Shown: positions 9,019 to 17,763, numbered from the stretch's first letter. The stretch is DNA of 64,000 bases from Paraburkholderia hiiakae (GCF_904848665.1 NZ_CAJHCQ010000031.1:1-64000), one strand, 5' to 3'. The notes: generated from the letters alone by a model not told the origin. A program made the numbers and translations.

Positions 9019-9585
9019 ATGAATACGAAGCGGATTCTGGCCGGCGTGGCAGTGGCGGCAATCGCCGCAGGCGGCGGCATACTGGCTGGGCACTGGGCAT
9101 CGAGCGGCAGCGCTGGCGTGGCCGACGCAGCCTCGGTAAGTGCAGCCTCGGCGAGCGGCAAGCAGAATGCGGTCGGCCAGCTCTGGTCGGCGGCGGTCAC
9201 GAACCCGGACGGCAAGGCGCAATCGCTCGCCATCTACAAGGGCCGGCCAATCGTCGTCAACTTCTGGGCCTCGTGGTGCGGCCCATGCATCGAGGAAATG
9301 CCGGAGCTTTCCGCGCTCCAGCGTGAATACGCGAAGAAGGGCATTCAGTTCGTCGGCTTGGGCGTGGATTCGGCGACGAACATCAAGACGTTCCTCAAGA
9401 AGGTACCCGTCGATTACCCGATCTACATCGCCGGCTTCGGCGGCGCGGATGTCGCGCGCGCGTTCGGCAACAATGCGGGCGGCTTACCTTACACGGTGGT
9501 AATCGACGCGAACGGCGCCGTTCGTGCGACAAAATTAGGACAAATCAAGCCGGACGAGCTTCGACGCACGCTCGATGCGCTTTGA
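9019..9585 (+). CDS. TlpA/ResA-type thiol:disulfide oxidoreductase, membrane anchored
   Basis: A 188-residue periplasmic thioredoxin-fold protein. It begins with a signal or anchor helix (about residues 5-25) followed by an Ala/Ser-rich linker. The active site is NFWASWCGPC with Cys87 and Cys90, and the cis-Pro loop is in GGLPYTVVIDANG near the C-terminus. This type keeps periplasmic thiols reduced, for example in cytochrome c maturation. The start at 9019 gives a clean signal sequence; an upstream extension in the same frame overlaps the previous gene and lacks protein character. It follows the unknown gene by 11 bp, so the two are probably co-transcribed. Confidence 0.9.
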   Translation: MNTKRILAGVAVAAIAAGGGILAGHWASSGSAGVADAASVSAASASGKQNAVGQLWSAAVTNPDGKAQSLAIYKGRPIVVNFWASWCGPCIEEMPELSALQREYAKKGIQFVGLGVDSATNIKTFLKKVPVDYPIYIAGFGGADVARAFGNNAGGLPYTVVIDANGAVRATKLGQIKPDELRRTLDAL

Positions 9586-9719
9586 CGCAGCAGAAGGTCT
9601 GACAAGATCTTAAGCGCCGTATCACGGATTTTGCCGTGAAATTCCTGTCATTTGACTGAAGATCGGCCCAGACCGCCGCCGGGAAGCGTAGTCAGGGCCA
9701 TATCCCCTTATCGGAAAAC

Positions 9720-9749
9720 TAGACAAATTTCTCTAATCGGCGCTAAAGT
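9720..9749 (+). promoter_or_regulatory. Possible sigma70-type promoter for aroQ-accBC
   Basis: TAGACA (9720-9725) and TAAAGT (9744-9749) are separated by 18 bp within the 194-bp gap between the thioredoxin gene and aroQ. A start point near 9756 would leave a leader of about 24 bases. Matches are moderate. Confidence 0.4.
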
Positions 9750-9779
9750 TCGCGCAATTCCACGGAAAAAGAAGCGACC

Positions 9780-10232
9780 ATGACGCGACTGTTGGTTCTG
9801 CACGGCCCCAACCTCAATCTTCTCGGCACCCGGGAACCGGAGGTGTACGGGCGCGTGACGCTGCCACAGATCGATCAGGCGCTCTCGGACCGCGCGGCGG
9901 ACGCCGGCGTCGAACTCGCGACCTTCCAGAGCAACCACGAAGGCGCGTTGGTCGACCGCATTCAGTCGGCCCGCACCGAGCAGACCGACTTCATCCTGAT
10001 CAACCCGGCCGCGTACACGCATACGAGCGTCGCGATCAGGGATGCGCTGGCAGGCGTCGGCATCCCGTTCGTCGAGATTCACTTGTCGAACGTGCATCGC
10101 CGTGAGTCCTTCCGGCACCATTCGTATTTCTCCGACCAGGCCGAAGGTGTGATTTGCGGCCTCGGCTGGAAGGGTTATCTCTACGCGCTCGAATACGCGC
10201 TCGACCGGCTCGCTGCCCGGTCGGCGGCCTGA
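9780..10232 (+). CDS. aroQ: 3-dehydroquinate dehydratase, type II
   Basis: A small (150-residue) type II enzyme that dehydrates 3-dehydroquinate to 3-dehydroshikimate, the step before AroE. It shows the family signature VLHGPNLNLLGTREPEVYG near the N-terminus with the catalytic Tyr at the end of that segment, INPAAYTHTS with a conserved Asn, and IEIHLSNVHRRE-type residues (here VEIHLSNVHRRESF) with the catalytic His. The dodecameric flavodoxin-like fold is known for the family. The start has a purine-rich site (GGAAAAAGAAG) just upstream. aroQ directly before accB is common in betaproteobacteria and other proteobacteria. Confidence 0.97.
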   Translation: MTRLLVLHGPNLNLLGTREPEVYGRVTLPQIDQALSDRAADAGVELATFQSNHEGALVDRIQSARTEQTDFILINPAAYTHTSVAIRDALAGVGIPFVEIHLSNVHRRESFRHHSYFSDQAEGVICGLGWKGYLYALEYALDRLAARSAA

Positions 10233-10329
10233 TTCCCGCGCCGGATGACCGTCAATACCTGAACAACAACCCGTGTCGGGACGCGCGCGCCCCGGCACTT
10301 CACGTATTCAAAGTAAAAGGGGCTGCACC

Positions 10330-10797
10330 ATGGATCTACGTAAGCTGAAGACTCTGATCGACCTCGTCTCCGAATCGGGCATCTCGGAGCTCGAAGTGAC
10401 CGAGGGTGAAGGCAAGGTGCGCATCGTCAAGAACGCGCCGCCGGTTTACGTGCAGCCTGGCCCCGCGCAATACGGGGCACCGATCATGGGCGCGCCGCTC
10501 GCCGCTCCCGCCCACGTCGGCGACGCCGCAGCAGCGGCCCCCGCCGCGCCCGCCGTGCCGCAAGGTCACGTCGTGACCTCGCCGATGGTGGGCACGTTCT
10601 ACCGCGCACCGTCGCCGGGCGCCGACCCGTTCGTCCAGGTTGGCGACACGGTCAAGGAAGGCCAGACGCTTTGCATCATCGAAGCGATGAAGCTGCTCAA
10701 CGAGATCGAGTCGGACGCAGCCGGCGTGGTCAAGGAAATCCTCGTCGAGAACGGCCAGGCAGTCGAATACGGCCAGCCGCTCTACGTGATCGCCTAA
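10330..10797 (+). CDS. accB: Biotin carboxyl carrier protein of acetyl-CoA carboxylase
   Basis: BCCP carries the biotin that AccC carboxylates and that the AccAD transferase uses to make malonyl-CoA. It has 155 residues: an N-terminal domain starting MDLRKLKTLIDLV, an Ala/Pro-rich flexible linker (about 44-78), and the biotinyl domain. The biotin-accepting Lys is K121 in EAMKLLNEIE, and the family thumb region TSPMVGTFYRAPSPGADPF lies at about 83-101. The ATG at 10330 has AAGGGG just upstream and matches family N-termini; an in-frame ATG 19 codons earlier is less plausible. accC follows after 146 bp. Confidence 0.97.
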   Translation: MDLRKLKTLIDLVSESGISELEVTEGEGKVRIVKNAPPVYVQPGPAQYGAPIMGAPLAAPAHVGDAAAAAPAAPAVPQGHVVTSPMVGTFYRAPSPGADPFVQVGDTVKEGQTLCIIEAMKLLNEIESDAAGVVKEILVENGQAVEYGQPLYVIA

Positions 10798-10943
10798 GCT
10801 TTTCTGCGCGCGGCGGCGGCTTTCTTTTTGGCCGCGCCGCGTTTGTCGCGTTTGGCGCCTCATGACGGCGACGTACGCGACCGATCCTCTGAGGCGTCCG
10901 CACACATGACTTGCGACGCCCTTTGATGAGTCGAATACCCACC

Positions 10944-12311
10944 ATGTTTGAAAAAATCCTCATTGCCAACCGTGGCGAAATCGCGCTCCGCATTCAGCGC
11001 GCGTGCCGCGAACTCGGCGTCAAGACGGTCGTCGTCTATTCGGAAGCCGACAAGGAAGCCAAGTACGTGAAGCTCGCCGACGAGGCGGTCTGCATCGGCC
11101 CGGCGCCTTCGAACCTGAGCTACCTGAACATGCCGGCGCTCATCAGCGCGGCAGAAGTCACCGACGCAGAAGCGATCCACCCCGGCTACGGCTTCCTCTC
11201 CGAGAACGCCGACTTCGCCGAACGCGTGGAACAGTCGGGCTTCACGTTCATCGGCCCGCGCCCGGAAACGATCCGCATGATGGGCGACAAGGTCACGGCG
11301 AAGCAGACCATGATCAAGACCGGCGTGCCCTGCGTGCCGGGCTCGGAAGGCGCACTGCCCGATGATCCGAAGGAAATCGTGAAGATCGCGCGCGCGATCG
11401 GCTACCCCGTCATCATCAAGGCGGCGGGCGGCGGCGGCGGGCGCGGCATGCGCGTCGTGCACACGGAAGCGGCGCTCGTGAACGCGGTCAACATGACCCG
11501 CGAGGAAGCCGGCCGTGCGTTCGGCAACCCGCAGGTCTACATGGAGAAGTATCTCGAGAACCCGCGTCACATCGAGATCCAGATTCTCGCGGACTCGTTC
11601 AAGAACGCCGTATGGCTCGGCGAGCGCGACTGCTCCATGCAGCGCCGTCACCAGAAGGTGATCGAGGAAGCGCCGGCGCCGGGCATCGCGCGCCGCCTGC
11701 TCGATCGTATCGGCGACCGTTGCGCCGACGCGTGCAAGAAGATGGGCTACCTCGGCGCGGGCACGTTCGAATTCCTCTATGAGAACGGCGAGTTCTACTT
11801 CATCGAGATGAACACGCGCGTGCAGGTCGAGCATCCGGTCACCGAGCTGATCACCGGCATCGACATCGTGCAGGAACAGATCCGCATTGCCGCGGGCGAG
11901 AAGCTCTTGTTCCGTCAGCGCGACATTCAGCTGAAGGGCCACGCGATCGAGTGCCGTATCAACGCCGAAGATCCGTTCAAGTTCACGCCGTCGCCGGGCC
12001 GTCTCACGTCGTGGCACATGCCGGGTGGCCCTGGCGTGCGCGTCGACTCGCATGCCTACAATGGCTATTTCGTGCCGCCGAACTATGATTCGATGATCGG
12101 CAAGCTGATCACCTACGGCGCCACGCGCGAGCAGGCCATTCAACGCATGCGCATCGCGCTCTCGGAAATGGTGGTCGAAGGCATTCAGACCAACATCCCG
12201 CTGCACCGCGAACTGATGCTCGACGCGAAGTTCGTCGAGGGCGGCACGAGCATTCACTACCTCGAAAGCCGTCTGGCCGAACGTCAGGCAGTGAAGAAGG
12301 ACGAAGCGTAA
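10944..12311 (+). CDS. accC: Biotin carboxylase subunit of acetyl-CoA carboxylase
   Basis: AccC carboxylates BCCP-bound biotin using ATP and bicarbonate. It has 455 residues, the normal length for a stand-alone subunit. Domains are the N-terminal biotin carboxylase domain (MFEKILIANRGEIALRI), the ATP-grasp domain with the glycine-rich lid AAGGGGGRGMR and the ERDCSMQRRHQKV segment, and the C-terminal domain with the catalytic FIEMNTRVQVEHPVTE motif. The start is set by the conserved MFEKILIANRG. The prmA start is only 3 bases after its stop, so the two are co-translated. Confidence 0.98.
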   Translation: MFEKILIANRGEIALRIQRACRELGVKTVVVYSEADKEAKYVKLADEAVCIGPAPSNLSYLNMPALISAAEVTDAEAIHPGYGFLSENADFAERVEQSGFTFIGPRPETIRMMGDKVTAKQTMIKTGVPCVPGSEGALPDDPKEIVKIARAIGYPVIIKAAGGGGGRGMRVVHTEAALVNAVNMTREEAGRAFGNPQVYMEKYLENPRHIEIQILADSFKNAVWLGERDCSMQRRHQKVIEEAPAPGIARRLLDRIGDRCADACKKMGYLGAGTFEFLYENGEFYFIEMNTRVQVEHPVTELITGIDIVQEQIRIAAGEKLLFRQRDIQLKGHAIECRINAEDPFKFTPSPGRLTSWHMPGGPGVRVDSHAYNGYFVPPNYDSMIGKLITYGATREQAIQRMRIALSEMVVEGIQTNIPLHRELMLDAKFVEGGTSIHYLESRLAERQAVKKDEA

Positions 12312-12314
12312 TTC

Positions 12315-13211
12315 ATGAGCTACCGGGAACTGATCGTCGAGCTGGATCGCAATCGCGCAGAGGCACTGTCCGACGCGCTGATCGAGCTTGGCGCCCTCTC
12401 GGTGTCGGTGGAAGACGCCGACGCCGACACGCCCGACGAGCAACCGCTCTTCGGCGAACCGGGCCTCACCCCCGATCGCACCGCGTGGCAGCATTCGCGC
12501 GTGATTGCGCTGATCGCCGCCGATCAGGATCCCGCCGTGCTGCTCGCGGCCGCTTCGAACGAGGTAGGCCTCACTGAAGCGCCAAAGTTCTCGCTGCGCG
12601 AAGTCGAGGAGCAGGACTGGGTGCGTTTGACGCAATCGCAGTTCGACCCGATCCAGATCGGCCAGCGCATCTGGGTCGTGCCGTCGTGGCACGATGCCCC
12701 GGACCCGAACGCGCTAGTGCTCGAACTGGACCCGGGCCTCGCATTCGGCACGGGCAGCCATCCCACCACGCGTTTGTGCATGGAATGGCTCGAACAGCAC
12801 GTGCAGCCCGGCAATTCGCTGCTCGACTACGGCTGCGGCTCGGGCATCCTCGCGATCCTCGCGAAGAAGTGCGGTGCGAATCCGGTGATCGGCATCGACA
12901 TCGACCCGCAGGCGGTCGAGTCCGCGCGTCATAACAGCGAGCGCAACCGTGCGGAGGTCACGTACGGCCTGCCCGACGATTGCCCCGCCGGCGAGTTCGA
13001 CATCGTCGTCGCCAACATTCTTTCGAATCCGCTCAAGCTGATGGCCTCGATGCTCTCCTCGCGCGTGAAGCCGGGCGGACGCATCGCACTTTCGGGCATC
13101 CTCGCGCGCCAGGCAGAGGAAGTCGCGCAGGTGTACGCGCAGTGGATCGACATCTCGGTCTGGCGCGAACACGAAGGCTGGGTCTGCCTCGCGGGCACGC
13201 GGCGCGCGTAA
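12315..13211 (+). CDS. prmA: Ribosomal protein L11 methyltransferase
   Basis: PrmA trimethylates ribosomal protein L11 with S-adenosylmethionine. It has 298 residues. An N-terminal substrate-recognition domain (about 1-95) is followed by the Rossmann-type domain with ELDPGLAFGTGSHPTT (137-152), the SAM loop LDYGCGSGILAI (170-181), the acidic strand GIDIDPQAVESAR, and motif IV VVANILSNPL. All the residues expected for activity are visible. The accC-prmA pairing is widespread in proteobacteria. The zinc-ribbon gene follows 136 bp downstream on the same strand. Confidence 0.97.
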   Translation: MSYRELIVELDRNRAEALSDALIELGALSVSVEDADADTPDEQPLFGEPGLTPDRTAWQHSRVIALIAADQDPAVLLAAASNEVGLTEAPKFSLREVEEQDWVRLTQSQFDPIQIGQRIWVVPSWHDAPDPNALVLELDPGLAFGTGSHPTTRLCMEWLEQHVQPGNSLLDYGCGSGILAILAKKCGANPVIGIDIDPQAVESARHNSERNRAEVTYGLPDDCPAGEFDIVVANILSNPLKLMASMLSSRVKPGGRIALSGILARQAEEVAQVYAQWIDISVWREHEGWVCLAGTRRA

Positions 13212-13347
13212 TTTCTTTTCGTTCCGATCAGGCTCGCGCGAGCCTGATCGCGCCCCGAGCGGCATGGCCGAAGTCGTAGACTGTTGTGGATTGCCAGTAG
13301 AATGCGGGTATCACCAATCCTCCGGTCTACCCAGATCATCGGCTCAC

Positions 13348-14745
13348 ATGCTTCTGGCAACGCGCTGCCCCTTCTGTGAAACTGTATTCCGCATCCAGCC
13401 CACGCAGCTCGCCGTGCGGCGCGGCCTCGTGCGTTGCGGACATTGTCAGGAAGCGTTCGATGCGTCGGGCAGTTTGTACGAGATGTCCGAAGGCGGCGAC
13501 TTCACGCGCGCCGTGCCCGTTGCTGCCGAGATCGCGGCCAGTCTGACGTCGGCGCCATCGGAGCCTGCTTCACACTTTGCTGCGCAGCCTGCTTCACAAC
13601 CTGCTTCACAACCCGATTCACAGTCGGCGTCACAGCGCACTTCTCAGCAGCCTGATGTTCAGCGTGGTCAGGCGACTCAGCCTGCAGCAGCGGCGCCGTC
13701 GCAGGAGCCCCCTCCGCAGCTGAGCGCCACACCCAATTTCACGAATCGCACCTGGGACCCGTGGGCGCCGCCCCAGGACGGCCAGCTCGATTCGAGCCTG
13801 AAATACAACGCCGACAAACTACCAGGGGCAAGCATTGCCCCTGGCGCCACGCCTGGTGTCACACGCGGAGTCGAGTCGCGGATCATTTTTGACGACGAGC
13901 CGACGCTTCGGCGCACGCCCCACGATGGGCCGCACGCGCCGGCGACACCAGCAGCGCCCGCGGCAACTCCAGCCGCTGCACCGGCGCCAACGCCCGAGCA
14001 ACCTGCAGCCGCCGAGCCCTTCCCACCCGCCGCGCGCTGGACGCGCAGCGAGCCGAACCTGGACACGAGCGGCCCGACCGAGCCGACCTTTTCGGCCAAC
14101 GAAGCATCGGCTGCGGCCCACATGAACGACCCGGAACCCGCGCTCGGCCCTCGCACTCGCGAAGCCGCGCCCGAGCCCGCGTTCAGCGCGCTCTCGCCCA
14201 ACGACGGCACCTCGCCATTCGCCGTCACCCGCGAAGCGCCGGCCCGCCCGCGCGGCTCGCGCGGTCTCGTCTGGCGCATTCTCGGCACGCTCATTGCCAT
14301 CCTGTTGCTCGCGCTGCTCGTCGTGCAGCTCGCGTGGTGGCAGCGCGAAACGGTCATGGTCTACTGGCCCGACTCGCAGCCGCTCTATCAGCAGGCGTGC
14401 GAGCAACTCGGCTGCCGCGTGCTGCCGCCGCGCGACATCGACGGCCTGTTGGTCGAGCCGTCCGATCTGCGCCAGGTCGACAACGAGCCGCATCACCTCG
14501 AACTGAGGGTGCCGCTGCGCAACCGCTTCAACGTGGCGCTCGCGTACCCAGCCATCGAGCTCTCGCTGCTCGACCGGCAGAACAACATCGTCGTGCGGCG
14601 CGTGCTGTGGCCGCAGGACTACGTCACGCCCGGCACGCCCATCGAAGCCGGTCTGCCCGCACGCACCACGCAGACCATGATCGTGCGGCTCGAGACGGGT
14701 GACGTGGTGGCGTCGAACTTCCGTATCGAAATTTTCTACCCCTGA
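13348..14745 (+). CDS. DUF3426 membrane protein with N-terminal MJ0042-type zinc ribbon
   Basis: A 465-residue protein of unknown function. It has an N-terminal zinc ribbon with Cys7, Cys10, Cys30 and Cys33 (RCPFCETVF and VRCGHCQEAFDA). A long low-complexity Ala/Pro/Gln/Ser-rich segment (about 60-300) contains a short PASQ-type repeat. One transmembrane helix lies at about 307-330, and a C-terminal DUF3426 domain of about 135 residues follows, with CEQLGCRV and conserved Tyr/Pro positions. The likely topology is a cytoplasmic ribbon and a periplasmic C-domain. The start is chosen at ATG 13348 because the ribbon begins immediately. No function should be assigned beyond metal binding. Confidence 0.85.
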   Translation: MLLATRCPFCETVFRIQPTQLAVRRGLVRCGHCQEAFDASGSLYEMSEGGDFTRAVPVAAEIAASLTSAPSEPASHFAAQPASQPASQPDSQSASQRTSQQPDVQRGQATQPAAAAPSQEPPPQLSATPNFTNRTWDPWAPPQDGQLDSSLKYNADKLPGASIAPGATPGVTRGVESRIIFDDEPTLRRTPHDGPHAPATPAAPAATPAAAPAPTPEQPAAAEPFPPAARWTRSEPNLDTSGPTEPTFSANEASAAAHMNDPEPALGPRTREAAPEPAFSALSPNDGTSPFAVTREAPARPRGSRGLVWRILGTLIAILLLALLVVQLAWWQRETVMVYWPDSQPLYQQACEQLGCRVLPPRDIDGLLVEPSDLRQVDNEPHHLELRVPLRNRFNVALAYPAIELSLLDRQNNIVVRRVLWPQDYVTPGTPIEAGLPARTTQTMIVRLETGDVVASNFRIEIFYP

Positions 14746-14851
14746 TTTTCCGTCTGTGCGCGGGCGCACTGGCGTGCCCCGCGCATTTCCCGGCGCCCCG
14801 CTTCGCGCGGGCGCGCCATTCACCACAACATGCATTCCCGGAGAGCACATC

Positions 14852-15352
14852 ATGAGTCAAGTCACGCTAGGCGGTAACCCGATCGACGTCGCCGGCACCT
14901 TCCCGAGTGCCGGCCAGAAGGCCCCGGCGTTCTCGCTCGTCGGCAAGGATCTGAAGCCTGTCTCGCTCGCCGATTTCGCCGGCAAGCGCAAAGTGCTGAA
15001 CATCGTGCCGAGCCTCGACACGCCGACCTGCGCCACCTCCACGCGCAAGTTCAACGAAGCCGCGGCCGGCCTGAGCAACACGGCTGTTGTCGTGATCTCG
15101 GGCGACCTGCCGTTCGCCGCAGCGCGCTTTTGCACGACCGAAGGCATCGCCAACGTCGTCACGGCCTCGACCTTCCGCGGCCATGACTTCGCGCAGGCCT
15201 ATGGCGTCGACGTGACGAGCGGCCCGCTCACCGGCCTGACCGCGCGCGCCGTCGTCGTGCTCGACGAGAACGACAACGTCCTGCACGCCGAGCGTGTGAG
15301 CGAAATCAAGAACGAACCGAACTACGACGCCGCACTCGCCGCGCTGAAGTAA
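14852..15352 (+). CDS. tpx: Thiol peroxidase (atypical 2-Cys peroxiredoxin)
   Basis: Tpx reduces hydrogen and alkyl peroxides, using thioredoxin for recycling. It has 166 residues, the usual length. The peroxidatic Cys60 is in SLDTPTCATSTRKFN, and the resolving Cys94 is in DLPFAAARFCTTEG, at the spacing typical of Tpx. The start at 14852 has GGAG in the preceding bases and gives the family N-terminus MSQVTLGGNPI. A kinase gene follows 98 bp later on the same strand. It is the first of two peroxiredoxins in the window. Confidence 0.97.
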   Translation: MSQVTLGGNPIDVAGTFPSAGQKAPAFSLVGKDLKPVSLADFAGKRKVLNIVPSLDTPTCATSTRKFNEAAAGLSNTAVVVISGDLPFAAARFCTTEGIANVVTASTFRGHDFAQAYGVDVTSGPLTGLTARAVVVLDENDNVLHAERVSEIKNEPNYDAALAALK

Positions 15353-15450
15353 TCCGGCGGCGGCGCACACGCTCAGAGCCCGCTTTCCCAACCGATTCGC
15401 AGGCCGGTGCGCCGCCCCTTCTCCTACCACGCCCTACAGGAATTCCCGCC

Positions 15451-16392
15451 TTGGCTACGCTGATCTGCGGCTCGCTCGCCTACGACAACATCATGACCTT
15501 CGAAGGTCGCTTTCGGGAGCACATCCTGCCCGAGCAGGTGCACATCCTGAACGTGAGCTTTCTCGTGCCGACGATGCGCCGCGAGTTCGGCGGCTGTGCC
15601 GGCAACATCGCGTACTCGCTGCATCTGCTCGGCGGCGACGCGCGCATCATGGCGACACTCGGCGCCGCCGATGCGCGCCCCTATCTCGAACGCCTCGACA
15701 CGCTAGGCCTCTCGAAGGCGCACGTGCGTGTGCTGGACGATACCTGGTCCGCGCAGGCGATGATCACGACCGACCTCGAGAACAACCAGATCACCGCGTT
15801 CCACCCGGGTGCGATGATGCAATCGCATTTGAACCGCGCCGACGAAGCGCCCGGCATCAAGCTCGGCATCGTCGCGCCCGACGGCTTCGACGGCATGGTT
15901 CAGCACGTCGAGCAGTTCGCGAAGGCCGGTGTGCCGTTTATCTTTGATCCGGGTCAGGGTCTGCCGCTCTTCGACGGTGCGTCTTTGCGCCGCGCAATTG
16001 AACTTGCGACCTACGTAGCGGTCAACGACTACGAAGCAAACCTTGTCAGCCATCGCACCGGCTGGTCGTTCGACGAAATCGCCAGCCATGTCGACGCGCT
16101 GATCATCACGCGCGGCGAGCACGGCTCGCAGATCTACCACGGCGGCAAGATCGAGGAGATTCCTCCGGTCAAGGCCGCTCAGGTGCTCGACCCGACCGGT
16201 TGCGGCGACGCTTTCCGCGGCGGCCTGCTCTACGGCATCGAGAACGGCCTCGACTGGGCAACCACGGGGCGTCTCGCGAGCCTGATGGGCGCGCTCAAGA
16301 TCGAACATCTCGGTCCGCAGAACTATGCGCCCACGCGGGCGCAGATCAACGAACGGTTCAAGGAGGCATTCGGCTACGAACTGCCGAACTGA
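15451..16392 (+). CDS. PfkB/ribokinase-family nucleoside kinase
   Basis: A 313-residue sugar/nucleoside kinase of the ribokinase family with a TTG start (MATLICGSLAYDN), preceded by AGGAA. The PfkB signatures are the N-terminal GG-containing segment REFGGCAGNIAYSLHLLGG and the catalytic DPTGCGDAFRGGLL near residues 247-260, with Asp as the base. From memory it closely resembles the structurally studied nucleoside kinase of Burkholderia thailandensis, which phosphorylates several nucleosides. Adenosine kinase is an alternative name. The exact substrate range here is inference. Confidence 0.88.
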   Translation: MATLICGSLAYDNIMTFEGRFREHILPEQVHILNVSFLVPTMRREFGGCAGNIAYSLHLLGGDARIMATLGAADARPYLERLDTLGLSKAHVRVLDDTWSAQAMITTDLENNQITAFHPGAMMQSHLNRADEAPGIKLGIVAPDGFDGMVQHVEQFAKAGVPFIFDPGQGLPLFDGASLRRAIELATYVAVNDYEANLVSHRTGWSFDEIASHVDALIITRGEHGSQIYHGGKIEEIPPVKAAQVLDPTGCGDAFRGGLLYGIENGLDWATTGRLASLMGALKIEHLGPQNYAPTRAQINERFKEAFGYELPN

Positions 16393-16435
16393 ACGCGGGC
16401 GCCGCACACGAACGGCGCCCATTGGAGCTACGGGA

Positions 16436-16912
16436 ATGAAAATAACAAGTCGTCTGATTGTTGCAGCCATGATCGCGGGGTCGCTCGCGATGTCGGGCTG
16501 CGCCTATAACAGCAGTTCCGCCGATGTGTACACGGCCTCGCAGGCGCAGCGCGAGCAAACGGTGCGCATGGCCACGATCGAAAGCGTGCGCGCGGTGAAG
16601 ATCAGCTCGAACAACGGCCAGCCTAGCGGCCTTGGCGCGATCGGCGGCGGCGCGCTCGGCGCGGTGGCCGGCAGTCAGATCGGCGGTGGCACGGGCTCGA
16701 TCGTCACCGGCATCATTGGCGGCATTGCGGGCGCCGTGGCAGGCAACGCAGTCGAGAACGGCGTCGCCATGCGCGACGGCCTCGAGATCACCGTGCGCCT
16801 CGACAACGGCGACTACCGAGCCATCACGCAAACGGCGACCGGCGAAGTCTTCAACGCGGGCGACCGCGTGCGGCTGCTCTCGAGCGGCGGCGTGACGCGC
16901 GTCACGCACTAA
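16436..16912 (+). CDS. SlyB-type outer-membrane lipoprotein with glycine-zipper domain
   Basis: A 158-residue lipoprotein. The N-terminal signal (MKITSRLIVAAMIAG...) ends in a lipobox MSGC with Cys22 as the lipidated residue. A glycine-zipper segment (GAIGGGALGAVAGSQIGGG and its continuation) forms about residues 65-105, followed by a small C-terminal domain with VRLDNGDYRAITQ. SlyB/Pcp-like proteins are small outer-membrane lipoproteins linked to envelope integrity. It follows the kinase after 43 bp. The start chosen is the ATG that gives a proper signal peptide; upstream in-frame codons overlap the kinase. Confidence 0.88.
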   Translation: MKITSRLIVAAMIAGSLAMSGCAYNSSSADVYTASQAQREQTVRMATIESVRAVKISSNNGQPSGLGAIGGGALGAVAGSQIGGGTGSIVTGIIGGIAGAVAGNAVENGVAMRDGLEITVRLDNGDYRAITQTATGEVFNAGDRVRLLSSGGVTRVTH

Positions 16913-17062
16913 AGCTTTCCCCTGTACCGCTGCGGCGCCTCGCACCGGATGCGGAACCTCAGGCGCATGTGCTCCCCTGTGCATGCGCCTTTTTTCATGC
17001 CCGCGCGCGCGGCATGAGCGTGCCCTCGCACCCCCAACGTCAATTATTACGAAGTCCAGACG

Positions 17063-17099
17063 AAAAAAATCCCGCCGCGGACAACCCAGCGACGGGATT
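17063..17099 (-). terminator. Intrinsic terminator for the histone H1-like gene
   Basis: Read on the - strand, a stem AATCCCG.../...CGGGATT (arms near 17091-17099 and 17068-17074) is followed by a run of seven T. It lies 86 bp after the stop of the H1-like gene. Confidence 0.7.
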
Positions 17100-17184
17100 G
17101 GGATCGAGCCTGGCGCTCCATGCCGCCCGGCCCGGCCAACGAAGCGCGCGAACGATGTAGCCTGCGCGCTTCGTCTCGGACTGC

Positions 17185-17763
17185 TTACGGACGGCTGCCG
17201 GTCGGGAACGGCCATGCTGCGGCCGGATTCAGGGCAGTCTTGACCGTTGCTGCGGGCGCGGACGGTTGCGCAGCAGGGGCAGCAGGTGCGGCAGCGGCCT
17301 TCGCAGGCGCCTTCTTGGCAGCCTTCTTGGCGGCAGCCTTCTTCGCAGGCGCAGCCTTCTTGGCAGCAGCCTTCTTCGCAGGCGCCTTCTTGGCAGCAAC
17401 CTTCTTCGCAGCAACCTTCTTGGCCGCGGCCTTCTTCGCCGGCGCTGCCTTCTTCGCAGCAACCTTCTTCACGGCGACTTTCTTGGCTGCAACCTTCTTC
17501 GCTGCGGCCTTCTTCGCCGGTGCTGCCTTCTTCGCAGCAACCTTCTTCACGGCGACTTTCTTGGCTGCAACCTTCTTCGCTGCGGCCTTCTTCGCCGGTG
17601 CTGCCTTCTTTGCAGCAACCTTCTTCACGGCGACTTTCTTGGCTGCGACCTTCTTGACCGCGACCTTCTTCGCTGCGGCCTTCTTCGCCGGAGCTGCCTT
17701 CTTCGCTGCAACCTTCTTCACTGCGGCCTTCTTAGCCGCCGGTTTCTTCTTGGCAGTAGCCAT
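17185..17763 (-). CDS. Histone H1-like Ala/Lys/Pro-rich DNA-binding protein
   Basis: A 192-residue protein made almost entirely of KKxAx pentapeptides (KKVAA, KKAAP, KKAAA, KKVAV), like the C-terminal tail of eukaryotic H1, chlamydial HctB and the AlgP/H1-like proteins of proteobacteria. It should bind DNA without sequence specificity and help compact the nucleoid. The C-terminus changes to a Pro/Ala segment ending AAAWPFPTGSRP, which looks conserved and not repetitive. The coding sequence contains a 78-bp tandem repeat of 26 residues. It has a strong ribosome site (AAGGAG) 8 bases before ATG and its own terminator, so it is likely monocistronic. Confidence 0.9.
   Translation of the reverse strand: MATAKKKPAAKKAAVKKVAAKKAAPAKKAAAKKVAVKKVAAKKVAVKKVAAKKAAPAKKAAAKKVAAKKVAVKKVAAKKAAPAKKAAAKKVAAKKVAVKKVAAKKAAPAKKAAAKKVAAKKVAAKKAPAKKAAAKKAAPAKKAAAKKAAKKAPAKAAAAPAAPAAQPSAPAATVKTALNPAAAWPFPTGSRP
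17429..17662 (-). repeat. 78-bp tandem repeat, three units, inside the H1-like gene
   Basis: The landmark ACGGCGACT recurs at 17471, 17549 and 17627, exactly 78 bp apart. Units 1 and 2 are nearly identical; unit 3 diverges toward its end. Each unit encodes 26 residues, so gain or loss of a unit keeps the reading frame. Confidence 0.88.

Noticed and set aside
10860..12692. A 610-codon - strand open frame opposite accC
   Set aside because: accC is unmistakable on the + strand; the opposite frame has no protein-like features.
13560..13640. Short repeat coding PASQ-like units, considered as a CRISPR-like or VNTR array
   Set aside because: Units are too short and irregular and lie within a coding linker; it is low-complexity protein sequence.
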